Shown here piece by piece: positions 58,371-64,000 of a stretch of DNA of 64,000 nucleotides. The translations under genes and the position numbers were made by a program. Origin of the DNA: Xanthostigma xanthostigma (Eukaryota > Arthropoda > Insecta > Raphidioptera > Raphidiidae); assembly GCA_963575645.1 (NCBI GenBank), contig OY754466.1:34008001-34072000 (forward strand), read 5' to 3'. The notes under the pieces are model-generated. The model searched no databases and was not told the origin of the DNA. It saw only the letters and a program-made list of their open reading frames with translations. Position 1 is the first letter of the stretch. Each line of letters begins with the position of its first letter.

Positions 58371-59518
58371 ACTGGATGAGGTTGCCTGTCGAATGTAATA
58401 AGTAGATTAATATCCGGCATAAAGTAAAGCGGTTCTGAAATAAGCATTGATATAAATACTGGAAACCAAGCTTGAGCGGGCCAATATGGTACCACTAAAA
58501 TACCTGTAGCATTATCAGCCCGAATTTTTTCTAGTACACGTAGAATAATGGAAAAAGGTGGAAATGCAAAAAAGAAGTACGACTTCCAGCTGATAGTAAA
58601 AGCGTCAATAGCTATTGATCCAGGATCTCTTTTCCATGACACATAACGCGTGCATTTAGCATTGACTCGAGTGGCAAAAAGATCAATCACTGGTTTACCA
58701 AACTTGTCTACAATAACGTTAAAGACTTTATTTGAAAGACTAAATTCTGTCTCTGGTTCCAGTCTTCTAGACTCACAGTCGGCGACAGAATTATCCTCTG
58801 AGCTGATGTAGGACGCAAATATCCACAGATCTTTCGCTTCACACCATGTCCAGATTTCTTTAGCTAGCTCACACAATCGCGGTACCCTTATTCCGCCCCT
58901 TTTGTTGATGTAGGCAATTGCAGTAGTATTGTCTACTCTTAATAAGATATCGCAAGACTTAAAATCTTTACAAAAACATTTTAAGCCAAAAAATACTGCC
59001 TTTAACTCTAAGATATTTATATGCAGAGAGCGCTCCGTTTCACTCCAATGTCCATGAGCTCGGTTATTATTACAGACTGCGCCCCAACCAGAAGTTGAAG
59101 CGTCAGAGAAAATTTCTATTACCGGATTAAATATTTTGATAGAGTTCTTAGCCACCAATACATTCTTACTCCACCAGTTAAGATCATTTGTTGAGCTCGG
59201 TGTAATTGCCATATAGCTATCGTAATTGTCCTTGCTACGATTAAGAGCTAGAAATCTCTCTCTTTCGAAGCTGCGCATATGTATTTTTCCATACTTCAGT
59301 GTTGGACAACAGGACTCAAGAGTGCCAATAAAAGCTGCGAACTCTCTAATCTTACATTTTTTTATCTGCTTAAACTTTTTAGTTAACTGTGTTACTTTGT
59401 TTTTCTTTTCAAGTGGAAGTTCGACTGTCATTTCATTAGAGTCATAGATTAAACCCAAAAATTTACATCTTTTGGATGGCGTTAATCGACTTTTTTCAAA
59501 ATTTATAATAAAACCCAA
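58316..59518 (-). CDS. DIRS RT thumb, RNase H and methyltransferase-like domain
   Basis: 400 residues continuing the reverse transcriptase after a frame change. Residues 1-130: RT connection (INFEKSRLTPSKRCKFLGL). RNase H at about 133-255 with the expected acidic residues Asp139 (IFSDASTSGWG), Glu171 (NILELKAV), Asp196 (RVDNTTAIAYIN) and Asp247 (NSVADCESRR); it degrades the RNA template. Residues about 278-365 form the DAM-type methyltransferase-like domain of DIRS1 elements (IDLFATRVNAK...DAFTISW...FAFPPFSII...VVPYWPAQAWFPVF), where FPPF (319-322) sits at the NPPY-like motif. The start is not a true initiation codon: it is the first sense codon after the A-run at 59519-59535. Confidence 0.9.
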   Translation of the reverse strand: MGFIINFEKSRLTPSKRCKFLGLIYDSNEMTVELPLEKKNKVTQLTKKFKQIKKCKIREFAAFIGTLESCCPTLKYGKIHMRSFERERFLALNRSKDNYDSYMAITPSSTNDLNWWSKNVLVAKNSIKIFNPVIEIFSDASTSGWGAVCNNNRAHGHWSETERSLHINILELKAVFFGLKCFCKDFKSCDILLRVDNTTAIAYINKRGGIRVPRLCELAKEIWTWCEAKDLWIFASYISSEDNSVADCESRRLEPETEFSLSNKVFNVIVDKFGKPVIDLFATRVNAKCTRYVSWKRDPGSIAIDAFTISWKSYFFFAFPPFSIILRVLEKIRADNATGILVVPYWPAQAWFPVFISMLISEPLYFMPDINLLITFDRQPHPVWQRITLVSGIISGEPTH

Positions 59519-60134
59519 TTTTTTTTTTTTTTTTTAGCAACGTTAGAGTAATCTGAGTATTTTTGGAACATGACTCAAAAGACGAACCTATTATTAAAAT
59601 ATCGTCAAGGTAAATAACCAATAGGATACCTAATAGCCTTAAGTATGAAACTACTGGCTTCATAATTTTTGTAAAGGTGTACGGAGCGACATTTAGACCA
59701 AAAGGTAAGCAGGTGAACTCATAGATTTTTCCAAGAAATCTAAATCTCAAATACTTTCTATCAGGTTTCGTCACAGAAATTAAATAATATGCATCTTTCA
59801 AATCAATGGATGTCATAAAACAGTTTAAAGTCAGTAGTTTTTTGACAATTTTACTATCTTCAAGCTTAAAATGCTCGGTGTCAATAAACTCATTGAGTTT
59901 TTTAAGATTTAATATTAGACGATACCCTCCGTCAGGCTTATGGACAAGAAAAATGTTAGATATAAATTGATCGTTAGCAAACTTAGTTTCTCTGATAGCT
60001 CCCTTCCTTAATAGCTCATCTACTTGCTGTTTTAGAGCTATTTTTTCTTTCCCAGACCAGTTAGGTTCTGAGGGATAATGAGTCTGTTTTACTATTCTCG
60101 AGAAAGGGATTTTAAACCCCCGTACCCAGCTCAA
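59496..60134 (-). CDS. DIRS reverse transcriptase (fingers and palm)
   Basis: Synthesises cDNA from the element RNA. Motifs: GGYRLILNLKKLNEFI (about 69-84), FMTSIDLKDAYY (Asp111), LPFGLNVAPYTFTKIM (143-158) and the catalytic YLDD box (175-178, VIYLDDILIIGSS). The frame is open well upstream of 60134: codons back to about 60330 read ...EPQEVILQNNVSFPAGCLKF and FLKYWSEITSDATILSWVRG, typical of DIRS RT N-termini. The polymerase frame therefore overlaps the end of gag in the -1 frame, suggesting frameshifting or a separate start. It ends in a lysine run at the 17-base A tract, where it shifts relative to the RNase H frame. Confidence 0.9.
   Translation of the reverse strand: MSWVRGFKIPFSRIVKQTHYPSEPNWSGKEKIALKQQVDELLRKGAIRETKFANDQFISNIFLVHKPDGGYRLILNLKKLNEFIDTEHFKLEDSKIVKKLLTLNCFMTSIDLKDAYYLISVTKPDRKYLRFRFLGKIYEFTCLPFGLNVAPYTFTKIMKPVVSYLRLLGILLVIYLDDILIIGSSFESCSKNTQITLTLLKKKKKIGFYYKF
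59519..59535 (-). other. A17 homopolymer causing frame change within pol
   Basis: Seventeen T on the plus strand (A on the coding strand). RT motifs end in one frame just before it, and the continuation INFEKSRLTPSKR starts in another just after it. A change of one base (or an equivalent number) restores a single frame. It may be a sequencing/assembly error, a real mutation, or a slippage site. Confidence 0.8.
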
Positions 60135-60220
60135 GATGGTCGCATCGGAGGTAATTTCCGACCAATATTTAAGAAAAAATTTTAAACAACCTGCTGGGAA
60201 ACTTACGTTGTTCTGTAGGA

Positions 60221-61266
60221 TTACTTCCTGGGGTTCGAGTAAGTCTTTTTCGGCTGCTTGTAATTTCGGTAAGACTTCCGAACTACTGCTGAGGTATTTT
60301 TCCCGCTCGTCGTCGAGTTGTATTGAGGTTTGTATGGTGGGCGACGAGACGGGCCCTTCGAGTTTTTTGGAGCCCTACTTGAGCTTGATTGGGCAACAGG
60401 CTTGAGTCTCTTGGAGGACGACTCTAACAGTCGAGCTGCCTTGAATTTTTCATCCAAATTTCCACCGAATAGCAACTCGCTTGATGAGGTAGATTTGAGA
60501 ATATCCCGTTTAGAAGGATCAATATTTTTTAGAATTAGGCTTCTTCTAATTTCCGTTTCGCACTTTTGTAAATCTGCCAAAATTCTAGAGACACCACCCA
60601 GGATTTCTAGCATAGCCAATTTTTGGTCCTGTGGGAGTTGTAAAGTCATAGACATTAGTTTGGTTATACCAGCCAGGCTTGCTGATATACACGCTTGTTT
60701 TTCGGCTATGCGGTCATCTCTTTTTACGATATTGTCCGGAATATTAGTTTTGATTTCAAAATTTAGTTTTGGTGGATCCATAAATAGCCCATTTTGCGGA
60801 GGCGGAAATTTTTGCAAGAGCGTCTTTTTTTCTGCAGCTGGGAGACCCTTGTTAATTACTTCTTCGACTCTGACAGCAAGGTCTTTGTGAATAGCTGGTA
60901 AGAGAATTCTTTCTGGCTTCAATCGATCTCCAATTATTTGCAGAACGTCTTGGTCCAAAGGTTCTTCAATAATATTTAAAGGAATAGCTGACTCAGCACC
61001 ACCCGTTGGTGGAACTGACGCAGATCTTTGCCCTTGCATGCCAACTTGCGAAGTTAAATCAATATCGCCAGATATTATACCTCCCTGGTCTGTCGGCGGA
61101 GTTTCCTCATAGTCATCACTGTATAGACTATCCGGACTGGCTGAACGATTTGACCAGCGGTCATTATGTTCATTCTCATCTCTTGATGAGTGGCGATAGC
61201 GCTTTGGATGCCCGTGATCTCGATCATCTCTCTTGGGATGACGTCTATGACTATCACGAATATTTC
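60221..61266 (-). CDS. DIRS gag, exon 2
   Basis: Encodes about 347 residues ending at a stop at 60221. It starts with a His/Arg/Asp-rich segment (NIRDSHRRHPKRDDRDHGHP), then an acidic linker, a helical core around PILL-type AIHKDLAVRVEEVINKGLP and KLNFEIKTNIPDNIVKRDDR followed by IAEKQACISASLAGITKLMS, which is the conserved part of DIRS Gag proteins. A basic, Ser-rich C-terminus (SSSSRAPKNSKGPSRRPPYK) fits RNA binding. There is no zinc knuckle. The splice acceptor TTCTTTTTGTTAG precedes it directly. Joined to exon 1 the product would be about 391 residues. Confidence 0.85.
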
Positions 61267-62076
61267 CTAACAAAAAGAATATACTTTTTGTAGTGCTATC
61301 AACAGACATAACCTAGCAGAGGTTACGCTGTGAAAAAAGGCAATTGCATTTTAAAACAATCCTTGCAAGGTATTGTTCATATTGCTATTAGACAACACAA
61401 AGTATTTTTGTGACAAAACTAGCAGAGAATTGTCAACATTACTTTTGTGTGTTGCTATCGTGTAAGCGCAGCTTAACTTATAATCAGATTAAGTAACGGA
61501 TATTCCATTACCCTGTATAATGAAGACGGGTACCACCAAAGTTGCTCATAAAAAAAAATTTGTTCTGTCAATAGACAAAACCTAGCAGAGATTTTGAAAC
61601 AATCTTACAAAGGTATTGTTCACATTTCAATTTGCTAAATGTCTGCATGACGATAGAATCGACTCTTTTATGTGACAACACAAAGTATTTTTCTGACAAA
61701 ACTAGCAGAGAATTGTCAATATTACTTTTGTGCGTTGTTATAGTGTGAGCACAGCTTAATAATTGTAGATTAAGTAACAGATATTAACCTTATATAATAG
61801 AACTATTTGTAGCAAAATTTGTTAGTAAAATCATGCACTGAAATAACATGAAATTAAAAAATTTGATACACAGGAAAACATTTTTTCCTATAAGATAATA
61901 TGACATGAAAATTTTCCCCGTGTCGGTTAGACCGATTAACTATTAATTAAGTTTCTTAAAACTGTATGTGAATTATCATGCCTCACGATCACAAAAAAGA
62001 TTATTTTATGTTTGTAAAATTAGTATTAACGTTGGTTTTTTAATGAATGGTAGGCAATTAATATTTCTTGACTTAC
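61267..62076 (-). other. Predicted spliceosomal intron in gag (810 bp)
   Basis: On the coding strand it begins GTAAGT (62076-62071, after AGTG) and ends TTCTTTTTGTTAG (acceptor AG 61268-61267). It is phase 1 and splicing keeps the frame exactly (G|GA gives Gly). The inside is full of stop codons in the gag frame and holds a tandem duplication of about 268 bp. Spliceosomal introns have been reported in some DIRS1-like elements. Confidence 0.75.
61297..61830. repeat. Tandem duplication of about 268 bp inside the gag intron
   Basis: CTATCAACAGACATAACCTAGCAGAG (61297) recurs as CTGTCAATAGACAAAACCTA...GCAGAG (61565). Both are followed by GGTATTGTTCA, CAACACAAAGTATTTTT, AAACTAGCAGAGAATTGTCA and GATTAAGTAAC. 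The copies are about 80-85% alike by eye, so the duplication is not recent. Confidence 0.75.
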
Positions 62077-62206
62077 CACTGAATTTATGGTTGTCACCAA
62101 AGTTTTCCATGATAATTTTTTCCATGCGATCAAGCCTTTTTTTGATACTCCTACTGCTTTCCTCGTCTGATGAACGTTCTCGGCTACGTTTTTTTCCTTT
62201 CCCCAT
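62077..62206 (-). CDS. DIRS gag, exon 1 (N-terminus)
   Basis: ATG at 62206 encodes MGKGKKRSRERSSDEESSRS, then IKKRLDRMEKIIMENFGDNH and KFS, plus one base of the next codon before the donor GTAAGT. The charged start and a predicted coiled-coil-like helix (IKKRLDRMEKIIMENF) are typical of DIRS Gag N-termini, which supports that this upstream frame belongs to the element. The joined frame to 61266 is open without correction. Confidence 0.8.
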
Positions 62207-62283
62207 TATTTTATTATTAATAAGTTGATTTTAAATATAATTTTATTCACTGGCGTGTGACGACTTCGGCACAAAGATAAAGA

Positions 62284-62604
62284 ATGACGTGTCATGGCGT
62301 CGTTTGGCTAGCGCAGCCGCAGTTTTTTCTATTTTAGACTTTTAAGTATGTGGCGACAAACGGTATAGAGTAGAGGAACTACATTTGATCTCGAGGAAGA
62401 GGCGGGAAATACAATTAATTAAAAAACATCCAGTGACAAATAAAATCGGAAAACAAATCAAATCGCTCCTGATTGATCACTTTCATTAATTAATAATTAA
62501 TTATCTATGCGTCTGATTAAAAAATGGCTAAGGACTTTTCGTCTCAGAATAATTTTCTCTTTCGATCCCTACGAGGAAGTGCGTGACTTCTGGGACACCC
62601 GGTA
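62284..62604. repeat. Right inverted terminal repeat of the DIRS element (5' end of the element)
   Basis: Inverse of 56704-57090, starting AATGACGTGTCATGGCGTCG and ending ACTTCTGGGACACC. It lies about 80 bases upstream of the gag start, so it should contain the promoter, though no TATA box is convincing. Differences from the left copy are mostly the missing 90-base insert and a 10-base indel. Confidence 0.85.
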
Positions 62605-63470
62605 TAAGCCATTCCTATAAGGAAAAGGGTCTTGACGAACAGACAGACAAACGGATAACAAAGTGATTCTATATAGTAGGTTTAGTTTTTTCATTCTCAC
62701 TTTTAGAAATCTATAGCATATTCGTTACCTATAAATTGAATGACAAAGCTAGTTTTCTGTTTTTTTAACAGTATGTATAGTACAGTATAAATTGTGGTTT
62801 ATGAAAAATGGTCAAGAAGAGGTCTTAAAAGAGAATGAAAATACGGGAAGCTTTAAAGCCTGCTACAGCATGTATTTCATTTATCAACTTTTCTTATGTA
62901 CACATGTGGGATTTAACTTTAACATGTCACTTTTTTAACAAATTATCGTCGTTTGTTTCTTTTTGTCTTATCTATATTTTAATTTTGTCAATCAAATAAC
63001 GTTTTCGTTTTTCAAGAAATTAACAATTATAATTGACCTTTAAAAAGCAAGTAACGAAAGAAATAAATGTTATTTTCCTGTTTTGTATTTGAATAACCCC
63101 AGAAAATTTTTGAATTGACGTTGATGAATTAACATAACGTTAATCTATTCTATAGAGTAGACCTTTTCTCAGTTTTTTCCAAGTAAGTTTGTAGTATGAA
63201 ATTAACGTTTCTGATAATATAACAACTATTCTTACTTGAAAGATACAGTTTAACATAAATCTTAAGAATTTGGAAGATGAAAATCGTGATTTTATGTAGG
63301 TAAGCGTAAAAATTTCAACAGTAGATTTGAACTATGAGCTTTCTGTTAACATTTAAATAAAATTGTAGCAGGATTTCTGTCTATAATTTAGTTTTCTTTT
63401 GCATAAATGTTTAAATATACTTATTATAGGTATTATGTAGATGAGAGAACGTGTTTCCAATATATTTTTT
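62605..63470. other. Intergenic, right flank of the DIRS element
   Basis: A+T-rich, nothing recognised except GACGAACAGACAGACAAACG near 62634, a phrase common in degraded insect repeats. Confidence 0.4.
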
Positions 63471-63700
63471 ACCGACTTCAAAAAAAGAAAAAAATCTCAT
63501 TTTGACTTGTATTTTTTGTGCGATATCTCCGCCAGTTGAGAACCGATTTTAACGATTTTTATTGCATTTGATAGAGCATACTTCAGGGTGGTTCCACATA
63601 AAATATACTTAAATCAGTTCAGTAGTTTTTTTTTTACTTTTTTTTATGCATGTTGCGCGACAATATCTCCGCCACTTGTGAACCGATTTTAATTTTCCTT
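63471..63700. repeat. ACCGACTTCAAAAAAAG-type dispersed repeat
   Basis: Contains TTACCGACTTCAAAAAAAG and two copies of a GCGATATCTCCGCCAGTTGA / ACAATATCTCCGCCACTTGT sentence (63521 and 63661), each followed by GAACCGATTTTAA. Related wording occurs at 7234-7260 and 7700-7960. Not assigned to a family. Confidence 0.45.
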
Positions 63701-63711
63701 TTATTATTTAA

Positions 63712-63870
63712 CTAGCGTTCCCGCCCGGTTTCACCCGGGTGCAAAAGAACGAATGGGGAAGGAAGGGACATGAGTACGCACATTCATCTTAGTTTACCGA
63801 GATGAATGTTGTGTCCAAACTTCATAATGATCGGAGTTACCGTTCAAAAGTTTTTGTTGTTAAAAAGCAA
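63712..63870 (-). mobile_element. Helitron 3' end, minus strand
   Basis: On the minus strand it ends CCCGGGTGAAACCGGGCGGG then AACGCTAG at 63712 before T: a clear hairpin (CCCGG/CCGGG) and CTAG end. The preceding 120 bases match the Helitron ends at 47600-47750 and 47780-47924. It is cut by loss of similarity beyond about 63870; the 5' end is not seen. Confidence 0.75.
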
Positions 63871-64000
63871 TAGGTATTTATACTTTTTTTTAAGTAATAA
63901 ATTTCTTTTAATATAATAATTATTTAATTGAAAACACTGTAGGAAAATTATGTTTATATAGGTACCTATAGTCGTAACAGTTTTTAATGAACTATTAGTT

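Larger units (their letters stand above)
56704..62604 (-). mobile_element. DIRS1-like retrotransposon, nearly complete
   Basis: Coding strand is minus. Order from the 5' end (62604): inverted terminal repeat, spliced gag, reverse transcriptase, RNase H plus methyltransferase-like domain, tyrosine recombinase, internal complementary region, inverted terminal repeat. Inverted ends plus an internal complementary region and a tyrosine recombinase instead of a DDE integrase define the DIRS1 group (Ngaro-type elements have split direct repeats instead). Such elements replicate through a circular DNA intermediate that the recombinase integrates without target duplication, and none is visible here. 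All frames are open except one frame change between RT and RNase H at a homopolymer, so the copy is young. Confidence 0.9.

Noticed and set aside
60330-60890. 186-codon plus-strand frame opposite DIRS gag
   Set aside because: Antisense shadow of gag, which has conserved DIRS features on the minus strand.

Overview
The window looks like non-coding, transposon-saturated nuclear DNA of an arthropod, most likely an insect. The base composition is strongly A+T-rich, ordinary long coding regions are absent, and there are many Helitron ends, hAT and pogo-type elements, a tRNA-derived SINE, fragments of non-LTR retrotransposons and a DIRS1-like retrotransposon. Several Helitron-type end sequences (the 5' TCTATACTAATATATAAAG type followed by GTTTG repeats, and CTAG ends preceded by a CCCGG/CCGGG hairpin) resemble ones I know from moths and other insects. 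That is recollection, and the order cannot be fixed from this sequence.

The only candidate host coding sequence is one short, basic, serine-rich first exon at 14693-14810 (+) that ends in a good splice donor. Everything else that can be named is mobile or repetitive.

Layout. 1-9.8 kb: Helitron helicase debris, a 1.1 kb repeat family (here 'family A'), small hairpin elements, a SINE, a MITE, a hAT deletion derivative and LINE 3' ends. 9.8-22.5 kb: an inverted, near-identical family A copy, a truncated copy, the host exon, several MITEs, hairpin retroelement-like units and a Helitron. 22.6-31 kb: a 2.45 kb near-continuous palindrome, another family A copy, Helitron ends and a 1.65 kb nested palindrome. 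32-38 kb: a Helitron helicase fragment and two more foldbacks. 40.2-45.4 kb: a Helitron-like unit carrying two tandem arrays (21 bp and about 137 bp), then long (TA)n and (GA)n. 45.4-56 kb: a small relative of the 2.45 kb palindrome, Helitrons, tRNA-like sequences, and a pogo/Tigger MITE nested in an older repeat. 56.7-62.6 kb: a nearly complete DIRS1-like retrotransposon on the minus strand. 62.6-64 kb: degraded repeats and one more Helitron end.

The DIRS element carries Gag, reverse transcriptase, RNase H, a methyltransferase-like domain and a tyrosine recombinase between inverted terminal repeats, with an internal complementary region next to the recombinase end. Its gag appears to hold an 810 bp spliceosomal intron whose predicted splicing joins the two open frames exactly. 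RT and RNase H are separated by one frame change at a 17-base homopolymer.

The least ordinary signal is a set of four short foldback elements (824-1055, 3563-3798, 16799-17269, 18031-18451). They have inverted arms, apparent 11-12 bp target duplications and, in the arms, a shared motif resembling a hammerhead ribozyme core (CTGANGAT, short stem, GAAACG). I infer they are non-autonomous Penelope-like or retrozyme-like units. This rests on reading alone.
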